This document shows, in pieces, positions 36,591 to 46,713 of a stretch of 55,975 bases of DNA. Below the pieces are notes generated by a model that worked only from the letters and a program-made list of their open reading frames with translations, did no database searches and was not told the origin of the DNA. Positions within the stretch are counted from its first letter, which is position 1, and each line of letters begins with the position of its first letter. The stretch comes from Pseudanabaena sp. lw0831 (GTDB lineage: Bacteria > Cyanobacteriota > Cyanobacteriia > Pseudanabaenales > Pseudanabaenaceae). Location: positions 1 through 55,975 of the forward strand of contig NZ_BBJB01000080.1 in assembly GCF_016584665.1 (NCBI RefSeq), in the 5' to 3' direction. Made by a program: the position numbers and the translations under genes.

Positions 36591-36882
36591 GCATCATCGT
36601 CAAAATTCCTTGCTGACCTAGCAACATTTCGCGCAATAGGCTAAAAATGCCAACACCAATTACAGGTGAAATATCAATACCGCCAATAGGCGGGATTAAT
36701 TTCCGTAGCACAAATAACAAAGGCTCAGTCGGGAAAGTAATCAGGCTATAGGGAAATTGCTTGAGAGGAATCTGGGGATACCATGTCATGATGATCCGAA
36801 ATATATACATCAGGATGAATAGTCCCAAAACAATATTGAGAGTAAGAGTGCTAATGGCGATCGCGTCCACGATAGTAACCAA
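36586..36882 (-). CDS. YggT family membrane protein
   Basis: 98 aa. Two hydrophobic segments (about 6-30 and 62-88) flank the signature MTWYPQIPLKQFPYSLITFPTEPLLFVLRKLIPPIGGIDISPVIG (about 33-77). This is the YggT/YCF19 pattern of small membrane proteins, which in phototrophs are linked to thylakoid, nucleoid or cell-shape functions (YCF19, YlmG). Exact role unresolved. A hairpin covers the stop codon. It lies 104 nt downstream of purB's start region on the same strand but past its own promoter space. Confidence 0.85.
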   Translation of the reverse strand: MVTIVDAIAISTLTLNIVLGLFILMYIFRIIMTWYPQIPLKQFPYSLITFPTEPLLFVLRKLIPPIGGIDISPVIGVGIFSLLREMLLGQQGILTMMQ

Positions 36883-36939
36883 ATTTAAATTTCAAAATAC
36901 TTAATTAAGATCGATCGTAACAGTTTTAACTGCTTTTTA

Positions 36940-36980
36940 AAATCATTCAAGGCGGCGCATTGCGCCGCATTGAATGATTT
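36940..36980. terminator. Near-perfect hairpin at the M16 protease stop codon
   Basis: AAATCATTCAAGGCGGCGC pairs with GCGCCGCATTGAATGATTT with one mismatch, loop ATT. The minus-strand stop (36979-36981) touches the right arm. Confidence 0.6.
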
Positions 36981-39825
36981 ATTTCTCAGCTTTAGGAACT
37001 ACCGACACAATCAAGAGATTATCGGGTTGTAATAATTCCTTGGCAGCACGATTGACTTGCTCAAAAGTTACTGATTGGATGCGCTGCGGAAACTTGTAAA
37101 AATCGCCAACTGGTAAGCCATAGATCTCATCGCTGAGTAAAGAACTAGCAATGTTATCAGGATCGGCAAACTCAGTCGAAAAATTATTGATCAAGCTCTT
37201 CTTTGCGACATCAAATTCAGCTTCGGTAATGCCCTGATCGCGGACATCTTTGAGTAGACCCACCGTCGCTGCGATCGCCTTGGCGGTATCCTTGCCACTG
37301 GTCTGCATCTGCACGATAAATGCGCCCTGTGGCGGTCTGCCCGCTTGGAAATAGCTGTAAATACCATAGGTCAAACCAAGGCGATCGCGTATTTCGGTAC
37401 CAAGGCGACTGGATAATGTGTCACCACCTAAGACTTGATTTAGCAATATCGCAGGATAATACTGCGGATCAGAGCGAGAAATACTCGGATGTCCAATGAT
37501 CGTCACCGCTTGAGTTTTACCTGCTAGAGATGTTTGCTTCTCGTTGGTAGCTGCAAGATTGGGGACTTTTGGGAATTGGAACTTTGGCGCTTTGCCAGTA
37601 GCTTGCCATTCACCCAATTTTTCTTCGAGTAAAGCTCTCACTGTCACAGGCTCGAAATCTCCCATCAGCGTGAGAATCGTACTGTCAGGGCGATAATAGG
37701 TTTTATAGAACTTTGCCAAATCTTCGCGTTTTAAAGATTTGATAGTTGCTTCAGTTCGCATCGCATTAAATGGATGTCCTTTAGGGTAGAGCGTGGATTG
37801 AAAAATCCGCCGCACTAGGGCATTAGGATTATCCAGTTCCGACTTAAAGGCTAAGAGATTGCGCTGAAGATTGAGGTCAAATTCCTTCGCTGGGAAAGTC
37901 GCATTTTGGAGCAAGTCGGCTAATTGATCGATCACAATTGGCAAATCTTTGGCTAAGGCAATGCCAGAAATACCCACACTTTCACGCCCTGCTGAAAATC
38001 CTAAACTAGCGCCACGATTTTCTAAACGCGATGCAAGGGTCAACGCATCTTTGGTGGTTGTACCATTAGTAAGATTTTGAGCTGTGATTCCTGCCAATCC
38101 CGCTTTTTCAATTACGTCAAAGCCTGCACCTGCTTTGATTTCACCTACTAGAGTTACCGTCGGTGTACTGCGATCGCGCAATAACAGAACTTTCAAGCCA
38201 TTGGCTAATGTGAACTTGTCGGGCTGTACGGCTGTGGGAATATCGACTCGGTTATTTAAAGCGCTTTCTGGCAAATACTTCGCCACTTCCGATGGATCGA
38301 CGGGCGAGCTAGGTTTAAACGCTTGAGCAGAATGGGCATTACTCGGAGTTGTGCCAGCACCAGCCGTAATTACCGATGGCTCGAAATATCCCACCACACG
38401 GCGATCGCGTGGCAAATATTGCTTGGCGACGCGCTTGACATCTGCACTCGTAACTTTATTGACTGCACTCAAATAGCGATCGCTAAAGCGATAATCCTTA
38501 GCGACAGTTTGGTTATAACCAATTTGAGTAGCTTGAGAACCAATATCACGATTGCCCAGAATATAACTAGCTCGCATACTAGTTTTAGCGCGTTCTAGTT
38601 CTGCTGGGGTAATTGGCTGCGTTTGGAGCTTGTCGATTTCAGCTAGCAATAGGCGATCAAGTTCTTCGAGAGATTTGCCCTCTGTCGGTGTGGCGCTCAT
38701 AAAATACCAGCCCGTGCCAATCATTGACGATGCACTGCCACTGGCACTACTCGCTAAGCCAGTTTCCACTAGCGCTTGATAGAGCCGTGAACTTCTACCT
38801 GATGTGAGAATGCTATCCATCACGTCGATCGCAGCCACATCTGCGCCATCGACCTTCGGCAAGTCAGGATAGACGGCTTGCAAAAATGGCACGCTACCAG
38901 GTTCTTTGATCCGAATTGGCTCTTGAGCCGATTTAGGCTGTGGCGGTTTAGGCTTGTTTTTTTGGACTTCGGGGGTGATTAAAATTTTGGGCTTCGTTGG
39001 AGCTGCGATCGCACCATAGATTTCGCGCACTTTTTCGAGCGTAGATTCCGTCTCGAAATTGCCAACGATTACCAAAGTGGCATTATCAGGACGATAGAAA
39101 GTACGGTAATAGTTTTGGATATCCTCAACTGTATAGTTCTCAACATCGGGACGATAGCCAATTACCGGCCAACCGTAAGAACTATCGGGATAGGCTGCTA
39201 ACATTACTTGTCGATAAAGTCGCGTGCCTGGACTGTTGTTGCCACCATCTAGCTCCGACAAAACAACAGTACGCTCACTTTTGAGTTCATTTTCACCCGC
39301 GACCGTATTGACCATGCGATCGGCTTCCAACCTAAGCATCGCATCCAGTTTGTCGCTCCCTGCTGTCCCCACATAGGCAGTCATGTCATAACTAGTAAAC
39401 GCATTAGAGTCACTACCTAAGGCACTAAACAAGCGTCCAAACTGGATCGGACGCTCTTTTGTACCTTTAAACAGCAAATGTTCAAGCTGGTGAGAAATAC
39501 CTGTAATCCCTGCTTTCTCGTTTTGGGAACCAACGCGATACCAAACCTGCACACTGACAACAGGAGCCGTATTCACTTGCTTAGTTAACACCGTCAAACC
39601 GTTCTCTAAGACAGTTTTAATCACATTTCCTGTCAACGAGTCGGGCGATTGGTTAGTAATTGTAGTAGTTTTAGCAACTAGATCAGGTTGAGCAGCATAT
39701 GCTTGACCACCTGACAATTGCCACAAAGATGATTGCCAAGATAGGGGCAAGTTACCGAGCATCACCACTGCGATCGCGGTGGCTAGTCCTCGACTCAAAA
39801 AAGAGAGCATAAAATTACGCTTCAC
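36979..39825 (-). CDS. Exported M16 family peptidase (two tandem M16 units)
   Basis: 948 aa from the GTG at 39825, chosen because GGAG lies 6 nt upstream; an ATG at 39810 would give 943 aa. The signal sequence (MLSFLSRGLATAIAVVMLGNLPLS and on) ends in a cleavage-like QAYAAQ. In the first half the Zn site HQLEHLLFKGT (inverted HxxEH) and the distal Glu in SERTVVLSELDGG show an active peptidase unit. The second half (from about 490) has the same fold pattern but no HxxEH, so it is the inactive partner. Cyanobacterial and plant M16 proteases of this kind clear small peptides. Location is periplasm or lumen. Confidence 0.9.
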   Translation of the reverse strand: MKRNFMLSFLSRGLATAIAVVMLGNLPLSWQSSLWQLSGGQAYAAQPDLVAKTTTITNQSPDSLTGNVIKTVLENGLTVLTKQVNTAPVVSVQVWYRVGSQNEKAGITGISHQLEHLLFKGTKERPIQFGRLFSALGSDSNAFTSYDMTAYVGTAGSDKLDAMLRLEADRMVNTVAGENELKSERTVVLSELDGGNNSPGTRLYRQVMLAAYPDSSYGWPVIGYRPDVENYTVEDIQNYYRTFYRPDNATLVIVGNFETESTLEKVREIYGAIAAPTKPKILITPEVQKNKPKPPQPKSAQEPIRIKEPGSVPFLQAVYPDLPKVDGADVAAIDVMDSILTSGRSSRLYQALVETGLASSASGSASSMIGTGWYFMSATPTEGKSLEELDRLLLAEIDKLQTQPITPAELERAKTSMRASYILGNRDIGSQATQIGYNQTVAKDYRFSDRYLSAVNKVTSADVKRVAKQYLPRDRRVVGYFEPSVITAGAGTTPSNAHSAQAFKPSSPVDPSEVAKYLPESALNNRVDIPTAVQPDKFTLANGLKVLLLRDRSTPTVTLVGEIKAGAGFDVIEKAGLAGITAQNLTNGTTTKDALTLASRLENRGASLGFSAGRESVGISGIALAKDLPIVIDQLADLLQNATFPAKEFDLNLQRNLLAFKSELDNPNALVRRIFQSTLYPKGHPFNAMRTEATIKSLKREDLAKFYKTYYRPDSTILTLMGDFEPVTVRALLEEKLGEWQATGKAPKFQFPKVPNLAATNEKQTSLAGKTQAVTIIGHPSISRSDPQYYPAILLNQVLGGDTLSSRLGTEIRDRLGLTYGIYSYFQAGRPPQGAFIVQMQTSGKDTAKAIAATVGLLKDVRDQGITEAEFDVAKKSLINNFSTEFADPDNIASSLLSDEIYGLPVGDFYKFPQRIQSVTFEQVNRAAKELLQPDNLLIVSVVPKAEK

Positions 39826-39883
39826 CGAAATCTCCACGAAATACAGTTTTATTATAAGTAAATGTACATAGTTAATTACAAAC

Positions 39884-40018
39884 CCAAACCTGTAAAGTTG
39901 CGCCCCGCAGGGGCGCAACTTTACAGGTTTGGACTAACTAACGTCAGTTTGAGTTAAGCTTGAGAAATTGACAACTCAAAAGGCAAAAGCCTCACTCAGT
40001 GAGGCTTTTGCCTTTTGA
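39884..40018. repeat. Two perfect hairpins in the divergent gap
   Basis: Hairpin 1: arms 39884-39906 and 39910-39932 (CCAAACCTGTAAAGTTGCGCCCC and complement, loop GCA). Hairpin 2: arms 39976-39995 and 39999-40018 (TCAAAAGGCAAAAGCCTCAC and complement, loop TCA). They lie between divergent genes, where no terminator is needed for either flanking gene, so they are better read as repeat elements. Confidence 0.6.
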
Positions 40019-40059
40019 CTCCAAGAGAATATTATCCCGAACTCACGTTAACTATCATT

Positions 40060-40455
40060 ATGAATACAAGCGATGACTTGAGTCCTTCGTTTTCTCACTC
40101 TGAACTGAAATCTGATTATACTTACGAGTTAATGGATGTAGAAGCAATCCAAAAGGCTTTAGGGCGATCGCGTGCTTCTATATATCGCTATGCCCATACT
40201 GATCCAGCACAAGGTTTACTTAATTTACCCTACGATCCAACGAGACTAAATCCTGAACTACGCCAAAGCGATCGCGAACCTTTATTATTTCATCCCACGG
40301 AGGTATCAAGATTTGCACGGGATGTTTTGAAAATGAAACAGGTGACCATTCAGGTACAAGAGCCAGCCCAAAACGAGACTAATCGACTATTACGAGAAAT
40401 TTTGCAAGAGATGCGATCGCTTAATCAAGCGATCGCATCTTTGCGTAATCCCTAA
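40060..40455 (+). CDS. HTH-containing putative DNA-binding protein
   Basis: 131 aa from the ATG at 40060; an upstream ATG at 40015 lies in the hairpin tail and is unlikely. Residues about 22-45 (YELMDVEAIQKALGRSRASIYRYAHTD) form a helix-turn-helix with the RSRASIYRY recognition-type helix. The C-terminus (QNETNRLLREILQEMRSLNQAIASLRNP, about 104-131) is an amphipathic coiled coil for oligomerisation. Similar short proteins occur in several cyanobacteria, but I know no function. It converges on rpoC2 across a strong terminator. Confidence 0.75.
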   Translation: MNTSDDLSPSFSHSELKSDYTYELMDVEAIQKALGRSRASIYRYAHTDPAQGLLNLPYDPTRLNPELRQSDREPLLFHPTEVSRFARDVLKMKQVTIQVQEPAQNETNRLLREILQEMRSLNQAIASLRNP

Positions 40456-40486
40456 AAAAAAGGCGGTGCTTAGCACCGCCTTTTTT
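40456..40486. terminator. Bidirectional terminator at the rpoC2 end
   Basis: AAAAAAGGCGGTGC and GCACCGCCTTTTTT around TTA. Placed between the plus-strand HTH gene and minus-strand rpoC2 with A- and T-runs on both sides, it is a textbook bidirectional terminator. Confidence 0.85.
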
Positions 40487-40488
40487 AT

Positions 40489-43400
40489 CTAGTCTTCATC
40501 CTCAAACTCATCATCATCTTCCTCATCATCATCTTCAAATTCGACATCATCATCCACTAGCTCATCGTCAAAACTGCGACGACTGCGAGGTTTATCGACG
40601 ACGCGAATTGGCTCAATTCGAGGCTCAATGATTTGATAATTGCGCGCAGTATTGTCATCAATGATCACATCATCCGCTTCTTCGTCATAGCCAAGTTCTG
40701 GCTCATAGCCATTATCGACATCTACGATTGGCGTATCGTAAGCATTAAAGCCCGTACCCGCAGGAATCAAACGACCGATAATCACGTTTTCCTTCAAGCC
40801 ACGTAACCAGTCAGACTTACCTTCGATCGCAGCTTCGGTGAGAACACGAGTGGTCTCTTGGAAACTCGCTGCCGAGATAAAGCTGTCGGTATTTAAACTT
40901 GCCTTCGTAATACCCATCAATACAGGCGTGTAATCCGCAGGTGCGCCGCCCGTAATTTCCATCGCTTCGTTGATTTGTTCAACTTGATGAAGTTCTACCA
41001 ACTCACCAGGAAGACGAGTGGTATCACCACCATCCTCGATCCGCACCTTTGAGGTCATCTGCTTCACGATTACCTCAATGTGTTTATCGGAAATATCTAC
41101 ACCTTGAGATTGGTATACAGACTGGACTTCGTTCATTAAGAACTCTTGTACCTTTTGCAAACCAATTAGAGCAGCTTTTCTTACTCCAAGGGATTCCTTG
41201 TAAGCATGGAAATAGATGTCGAGAATGTCGTGGGGATTGGCAGGTCCATCGGTAAGTGCTTCACCAGCCAAAAGCTTCTGACCATCAGAAATAATTACAC
41301 TCTGACCCGCATTGAATGAATAGTCATCATCCAGAACGCCATCATCTCCAAGAATCTTTACTTCAGGATTGTCGTCTGAGTCGTAGGTAACTTGAGCAGT
41401 TCCTGTTGTCCGCGCAAGTACACACATTTCCTTGGGTTTACGTGCTTCGAGCAGTTCTTCAATCCGAGGTAACCCTTGGATGATGTCTCCAGTTTTGGCA
41501 CGTTCAAATACCAGTAACGCAATGTTGTCACCCCGCTGAACAAGGTCAGCATCATGGATTTGCAACAAGGCTCCAGGGGATACGAGGTAGGGGCGACCGA
41601 TCCGAAATACGACTGAGTCATTCTCAATCCTGAGGACTTGTCCAGACTCTTCTGTAATTACACCATCGCCAATTTCATCACCCGATCGCAAGAGATCGCC
41701 AACTTGAACTGTGGGATTAGGACAATGAGTCGTAATGCAATCGGCTTCCGTGACTACCAGCAAACGACGAACGACTTCCGAGCCTTGACGAATACCACGG
41801 ATCTGACCTGGTTTCTTACAAAGAATTTCGGTACGCGCAACAACTGCACCTGGCTCAATGCGATCGCCGTCATTTACCAATAGTCTTGTACGCGAGTTGC
41901 TATGGGCAGGATCGCCAGAGTTGTCTTGACGAATCACCAACGATTCGAGAATCACCAATTGCAAGCGCAGACTTCCTGGGTCGGTATCGTTAGGAATGAA
42001 CTCGATGTCCGCTGCTAATTGAGGGGCATCAGTATCAACTTCTAACAATAATTGGGTCTTCAATAGCTCAACGCTATCGATCGCCTTCACGCGATCGCCA
42101 TCTTTGTAAGGAATGCGCTGAACTGCACGTAGACCAATTGAACGACCTTCTTGATTAACCGATTCTTGGCTAGGAACCGTTGGTACATCAGGGACTTGGT
42201 ATTCTTCTACAGGACGCAACAGCAATGCTGGGCCCTCGGTTGAGTCCAGATATTCCACATAGCGGAGTTCGGGCGAAGTCAATCCTGGCATAATTTCCGT
42301 GCCTGGATAAGCCAAAGTTCCATTCTTTTGCATCGCCGTTTGCGGATCATCGACCAAATGCAAGTCACCTGGCTTGATCACGATTTCGCGCAAAATATCG
42401 TTCTTTTGGAATACTTCGACTACACCAGCTGTTTGACTGAAGATATCCTTGACTACTTCTGTACCAGCTTCAATAAACTGATTTTCTTCCACCATCAACA
42501 GCGAAGCATCTTTATTAACTTCATGGGTTTCTTCAGGAACCCAGAGCAATGTGCCGCCTTTAACGACTTCATAACCCTGCTTACCCTTGCTGCGCTTCGC
42601 AACTTCCACACCCGCAAACTTGATAATACCGCCACTCTTAGTTTGGTAAGTATCATCAATCAATTCGGCAACGACTTGATTATTAATCAACTTCGTCCCT
42701 GGAGAAGCTTTAAGGGAGAAGCTTTGACCACCTTGAGTCTCAAGCACATAATGCTCGCGCCCTTGATAGCTTTCTTCCTTGACGATCGCCTGATCCAAGA
42801 TTACCGAAGCAGTGATGATTTCCACTTCACGGTTGTGGCGACTATCTTCTTCGCTAAGACGGACAACGCCACCATGCTCAGTAATCAAGCGGGTTTCCGC
42901 AAGCACATCGCCCTCTTGGACTTGCGCTTCATTTTTGACGGTTGGTTCCGCAGTTGGGGGTAAATCATAGACTTCACCAGCCAATACCCAAACTCGACCT
43001 TTTTCACCACGAGCGACGTAGCTGGTATTACCTTGACGGTCTTTTTTCTCTTCGATCGCAAGATCTGAGAATAATACTTCGCCAGCTAAACCAGTATTGA
43101 GCGCCTTAGTCGCTTTTTCTGTGGTTTTACGAGAGGTTTTACCAGTGATCGATACCTCAGCCATCAATTGGTTTTGAGTTACTTTCTGTCCCTCACGCAC
43201 CAATAATGTCGAACCTTGAGTGATCGCATAGACCTTTTTGCCTTCAGAACTTTCTAAAGAAAAGTCACCATTGGACTCAACGATAAAGGCATCTTCACCG
43301 TGACGAGTACGCATGGGGCGAACTTTCAGCTTTTTGTTGTATTTGATTGTGCCATCATAGGGAGCGCGTTGCTGTTCCGCAACTTCTCCAGTAAATACAC

Positions 43401-44466
43401 CCCCCGTGTGGAATGTCCGCATGGTAAGCTGTGTACCAGGTTCACCGATGGACTGCGCTGCAATAATTCCCACAGCTTCGCCGATGTTTACTAACTCTAA
43501 ATGAGCTAAGCTCCAGCCATAGCACATCTGGCAAACTGCGCGAGTAGATTCACAAGTAAAGGCAGAACGCACACAAACTTCTTCGACACCAGCTTTTGCT
43601 ACGGCTAGCGACAAATCTTCAGAAATTTCTTGGTTATGAAAAACAATCACTTCGCCTGTTTTCGGATCGACAATATCCTCGGCAGCTACACGACCAAATA
43701 AGCGATCGGAAAGCTTGATCAGGGTCTTTTCCCCGTCTTTCATTGCTTTCAGACGAATGCCGCGAGTCGTACCGCAATCATTTTCGCGGACGATTACATC
43801 TTGTGATACATCTACCAGACGGCGAGTAAGATATCCAGAGTCAGCAGTCCGTAACGCTGTATCTACTAGACCTTTACGCGCACCGTATGAAGAAATAATG
43901 TATTCAGTAACTGTTAAACCTTCGCGGAAGTTAGTTTTAATAGGTAAATCGATGATTTCGCCTTGTGGATCAGCCATCAAACCGCGCATACCTACTAACT
44001 GACGTACTTGCGAAATGTTGCCACGCGCACCAGAGAACGCCATCATATAAACAGAGTTAAGAGGATTATTGCTCTTGAAGTTTTTCACCACCTCATCCTT
44101 GAGATTCTCGTTAGCCACGTTCCATGTATCAATTACCTTTTGGAAACGTTCTACTTCAGTGATTTCGCCTCTTGTATAACGGCTTTCTGTTTCTTCAATC
44201 TCCAGTTCCGCCGCCGCTAGCAAAGCTTTTTTACTAGCAGGAACCTGCAAATCCTCAATACTAATTGAAACACCTGCCTGAGTCGCATAGCGAAACCCTA
44301 AAGCTTTAAGTTGATCAGCAACGTTAGCAGCGCTAGTGGTTCCATAATTCGTAAAAGCCCAAGCAATTAACTTTTTCAGTTGACCTTTGTCAATTGTGCG
44401 ATTGATAAAGCGCTGAGGCTTCTTTTCTTCAGGCGAGTCCGTGTTGCTAGTCGTGAAATCTGCCAT
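40489..44466 (-). CDS. rpoC2: RNA polymerase subunit beta' (RpoC2)
   Basis: 1325 aa, close to the cyanobacterial norm. This is the C-terminal part of the split largest subunit. Early landmarks are [30 protein letters not shown] sequence, [37 protein letters not shown] (about 140-176) and [21 protein letters not shown] (about 340-360; trigger loop region). A large cyanobacterial insertion (SI3, roughly 370-980) of beta-rich SBHM repeats follows, then [14 protein letters not shown], and later [39 protein letters not shown]. The tail is extremely acidic ([15 protein letters not shown]). Last gene of rpoB-rpoC1-rpoC2. Confidence 0.97.
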   Translation of the reverse strand: MADFTTSNTDSPEEKKPQRFINRTIDKGQLKKLIAWAFTNYGTTSAANVADQLKALGFRYATQAGVSISIEDLQVPASKKALLAAAELEIEETESRYTRGEITEVERFQKVIDTWNVANENLKDEVVKNFKSNNPLNSVYMMAFSGARGNISQVRQLVGMRGLMADPQGEIIDLPIKTNFREGLTVTEYIISSYGARKGLVDTALRTADSGYLTRRLVDVSQDVIVRENDCGTTRGIRLKAMKDGEKTLIKLSDRLFGRVAAEDIVDPKTGEVIVFHNQEISEDLSLAVAKAGVEEVCVRSAFTCESTRAVCQMCYGWSLAHLELVNIGEAVGIIAAQSIGEPGTQLTMRTFHTGGVFTGEVAEQQRAPYDGTIKYNKKLKVRPMRTRHGEDAFIVESNGDFSLESSEGKKVYAITQGSTLLVREGQKVTQNQLMAEVSITGKTSRKTTEKATKALNTGLAGEVLFSDLAIEEKKDRQGNTSYVARGEKGRVWVLAGEVYDLPPTAEPTVKNEAQVQEGDVLAETRLITEHGGVVRLSEEDSRHNREVEIITASVILDQAIVKEESYQGREHYVLETQGGQSFSLKASPGTKLINNQVVAELIDDTYQTKSGGIIKFAGVEVAKRSKGKQGYEVVKGGTLLWVPEETHEVNKDASLLMVEENQFIEAGTEVVKDIFSQTAGVVEVFQKNDILREIVIKPGDLHLVDDPQTAMQKNGTLAYPGTEIMPGLTSPELRYVEYLDSTEGPALLLRPVEEYQVPDVPTVPSQESVNQEGRSIGLRAVQRIPYKDGDRVKAIDSVELLKTQLLLEVDTDAPQLAADIEFIPNDTDPGSLRLQLVILESLVIRQDNSGDPAHSNSRTRLLVNDGDRIEPGAVVARTEILCKKPGQIRGIRQGSEVVRRLLVVTEADCITTHCPNPTVQVGDLLRSGDEIGDGVITEESGQVLRIENDSVVFRIGRPYLVSPGALLQIHDADLVQRGDNIALLVFERAKTGDIIQGLPRIEELLEARKPKEMCVLARTTGTAQVTYDSDDNPEVKILGDDGVLDDDYSFNAGQSVIISDGQKLLAGEALTDGPANPHDILDIYFHAYKESLGVRKAALIGLQKVQEFLMNEVQSVYQSQGVDISDKHIEVIVKQMTSKVRIEDGGDTTRLPGELVELHQVEQINEAMEITGGAPADYTPVLMGITKASLNTDSFISAASFQETTRVLTEAAIEGKSDWLRGLKENVIIGRLIPAGTGFNAYDTPIVDVDNGYEPELGYDEEADDVIIDDNTARNYQIIEPRIEPIRVVDKPRSRRSFDDELVDDDVEFEDDDEEDDDEFEDED

Positions 44467-44516
44467 GGTATTAAGCTATTAAATAATCTTTGGAATAATT
44501 AATCGAAATTCTATGG

Positions 44517-44551
44517 TTTTTAGTCACATCGCCAAGCGATGTGACTAAAAA
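44517..44551. repeat. Hairpin between rpoC1 and rpoC2 with reversed T/A polarity
   Basis: Arms 44517-44532 and 44536-44551 (TTTTTAGTCACATCGC-type and complement, loop CAA). The stem is flanked by T on the 5' side and A on the 3' side on both strands, with no U-run after it. It therefore is not an intrinsic terminator, which fits its place inside the rpo operon. It lies 4 nt after the rpoC1 stop. Confidence 0.65.
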
Positions 44552-44554
44552 CAG

Positions 44555-46591
44555 TTAGCTCGCTAGGGATGCATAGATTGCTTGATTGAAAATCACACGC
44601 CCAGGAGTGGTTTTAATGTATTGAGAAATCAAACCGCCTTCAGCATCTTCACGAATACGACGGAAATCAAATTCCTTTACTTTCGTACCATCTTCTAGAA
44701 CTGTGACCTTGGGTTCTTCATCGTCTTTTTCTTCGCCTTGTCCTTCAAGAATTCCTTCAAAACGCACCCAAACACTGGCGTGAATATCAATTTCGCCCTG
44801 TTCGTATGCCATCACGACATCATTAAAGTTGGAAAAGTAACGTCCTACACCCTTCTGTTTGTAAGGATTATCCGTTGTGAGATAGTAACAACCCAAAACC
44901 ATATCTTGGCTAGGTGTAACGATCGGACGACCAGTTGCAGGTGAGAGGATGTTATTAGATGCAAGCATCAATAGACGCGCTTCCGCCTGAGCTTCAATCG
45001 ACAGAGGCACATGAACAGCCATTTGGTCACCGTCGAAGTCAGCATTAAAGGCTGGACATACAAGCGGATGCAGTTGAATGGCTCGACCACTGACCAGCAA
45101 AGGTTCAAAGGCTTGAATACCTAACCTGTGCAGCGTCGGAGCGCGGTTGAGCATGACTGGATGTTCGCGGATCACATCTTCAAGAACATCCCAAACGGCT
45201 GGATCATTGCGCTGAATCAGTTTCTTTGCCGCTTTAATGTTATTCACCAACCCTGTTTTAATCAGGCGATGAATCACAAAAGGCTGGAATAGCTCGATCG
45301 CCATTTCCTTGGGCAGACCGCATTGGTGGATCTTGAGGTTAGGTCCTACAACGATCACCGAACGACCTGAGTAGTCAACCCGTTTACCGAGCAAGTTTTG
45401 TCGGAACCGACCTTGCTTACCCTCGATGATGTCCGAGAGCGACTTAAGGGGGCGATTATTTGCACCAACGACTGTGCGTCCACGACGACCGTTATCGATC
45501 AATGCATCAACAGCCTCCTGCAACATCCGCTTTTCGTTACGGACGATAATTTCAGGCGCAAGAATTTCCTGCAATCGCGCTAGGCGATTATTACGGTTAA
45601 TTACTCGACGATAGAGGTCATTCAAATCGCTGGTTGCAAAGCGCCCACCGTCAAGCTGTACCATCGGACGTAAATCTGGAGGGATCACAGGAATGACATC
45701 CAATACCATCCAGTCTGGTCTAGAACCAGTCGCCACAAAGTTATCAACCACGCGCAGACGCTTAATTAATTTGGCGCGTTTTTGACCTTTAGAGTTTTCG
45801 ATGTCGGTACGGAGACGCTCTGCTTCTTTCTCAAGATTGATATTTTGCAATAACTGCTTGATTGCTTCTGCACCAATACCTACTTCAATTCCGTCTAAGA
45901 CAGGATCTTCAGCATAAATCTGATCTTCGAGATCGATCCATTGATCCTCCGACAGTAATTGCTTATAAGAAAGGTTATAGGCAGTAGCGATCACTTCTCC
46001 TACTTCAACAATTTTTCCTTCTGAAGTAGTTGGAGTATGCTTGGGGTGCAAAGGGTAAGCTGTCTCAACGCCATCAACTCCACGCACACGAATTTCTCGA
46101 CTATTGACTACGGTGACTTCGCCATCAACCTCGGACTGAATTCCAGGATTAAGGACAACGTAGGCATTGAAGTAAACAATTTGCTCAACATCACGTAGAG
46201 GGATATCTAGCAGAGTAGCCATATAACTAGGGATCCCCTTGAGATACCACACATGGGTAACTGAGGCAGCTAGCTTAATAAAGCCCATGCGATGACGACG
46301 TACTCGTGATTCTGTCACTTCCACACCGCAGCGTTCGCAGACAATGCCACGATGGCGCACACGTTTATATTTACCGCAATGACATTCCCAATCCTTTGCA
46401 GGACCAAAAATCCGTTCACAGAACAAGCCATCCATTTCTGGCTTCAATGTGCGGTAGTTAATAGTTTCTGGTTTTGTGACTTCGCCAACCAAACTGCCAT
46501 TTGGCAGGATGCGCTCGCCCCATTTACGAATGCGATCGGGTGATGCCAAGCCAATCTTGACATAGTCAAATCGCTGTTCCACTTTCGCCAT
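44555..46591 (-). CDS. rpoC1: RNA polymerase subunit gamma (RpoC1) with an extra insertion
   Basis: 678 aa; typical cyanobacterial RpoC1 is about 620-640. Zinc ribbon: C70, C72, C85, C88 ([21 protein letters not shown]). The catalytic aspartates are in [12 protein letters not shown] near residue 490. [15 protein letters not shown] and [21 protein letters not shown] are standard. Between [10 protein letters not shown] (150) and [12 protein letters not shown] (207) there is an extra segment of about 50 residues with beta-strand character ([21 protein letters not shown], then [19 protein letters not shown]). Near the C-terminus a short acidic insert (EEKDDEEPK) is also unusual. Flanked by hairpins on both sides in the operon. 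Confidence 0.96.
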   Translation of the reverse strand: MAKVEQRFDYVKIGLASPDRIRKWGERILPNGSLVGEVTKPETINYRTLKPEMDGLFCERIFGPAKDWECHCGKYKRVRHRGIVCERCGVEVTESRVRRHRMGFIKLAASVTHVWYLKGIPSYMATLLDIPLRDVEQIVYFNAYVVLNPGIQSEVDGEVTVVNSREIRVRGVDGVETAYPLHPKHTPTTSEGKIVEVGEVIATAYNLSYKQLLSEDQWIDLEDQIYAEDPVLDGIEVGIGAEAIKQLLQNINLEKEAERLRTDIENSKGQKRAKLIKRLRVVDNFVATGSRPDWMVLDVIPVIPPDLRPMVQLDGGRFATSDLNDLYRRVINRNNRLARLQEILAPEIIVRNEKRMLQEAVDALIDNGRRGRTVVGANNRPLKSLSDIIEGKQGRFRQNLLGKRVDYSGRSVIVVGPNLKIHQCGLPKEMAIELFQPFVIHRLIKTGLVNNIKAAKKLIQRNDPAVWDVLEDVIREHPVMLNRAPTLHRLGIQAFEPLLVSGRAIQLHPLVCPAFNADFDGDQMAVHVPLSIEAQAEARLLMLASNNILSPATGRPIVTPSQDMVLGCYYLTTDNPYKQKGVGRYFSNFNDVVMAYEQGEIDIHASVWVRFEGILEGQGEEKDDEEPKVTVLEDGTKVKEFDFRRIREDAEGGLISQYIKTTPGRVIFNQAIYASLAS

Positions 46592-46652
46592 ACGTTACAA
46601 CGTCCTTAGTAAATTGACTATTTATAAATTCTTTAGCTGATTATCAATAAAT

Positions 46653-46699
46653 TCGTAATTCGTAATTCGTAATTGATAATTACGAATTACGAATTACGA
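46653..46699. repeat. (TAATTCG)n palindrome between rpoB and rpoC1
   Basis: Three copies of ATTCGTA on the left mirror three copies of TACGAAT on the right around GAT, giving a 22-bp AT-rich stem. It lies in the 122-nt rpoB-rpoC1 spacer and is not a terminator type. Confidence 0.6.
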
Positions 46700-46713
46700 G
46701 TTATCTAATTTAG

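Noticed and set aside
42328..42963. A 211-codon open frame opposite rpoC2
   Set aside because: It is antisense to the strongly conserved rpoC2 coding sequence and has no recognisable protein character; it is a shadow of that gene.
40489..46591. rpoC split into two genes as a possible frameshift
   Set aside because: The rpoC1/rpoC2 split is the normal cyanobacterial arrangement, and the large middle part of rpoC2 is the usual SI3 insertion.
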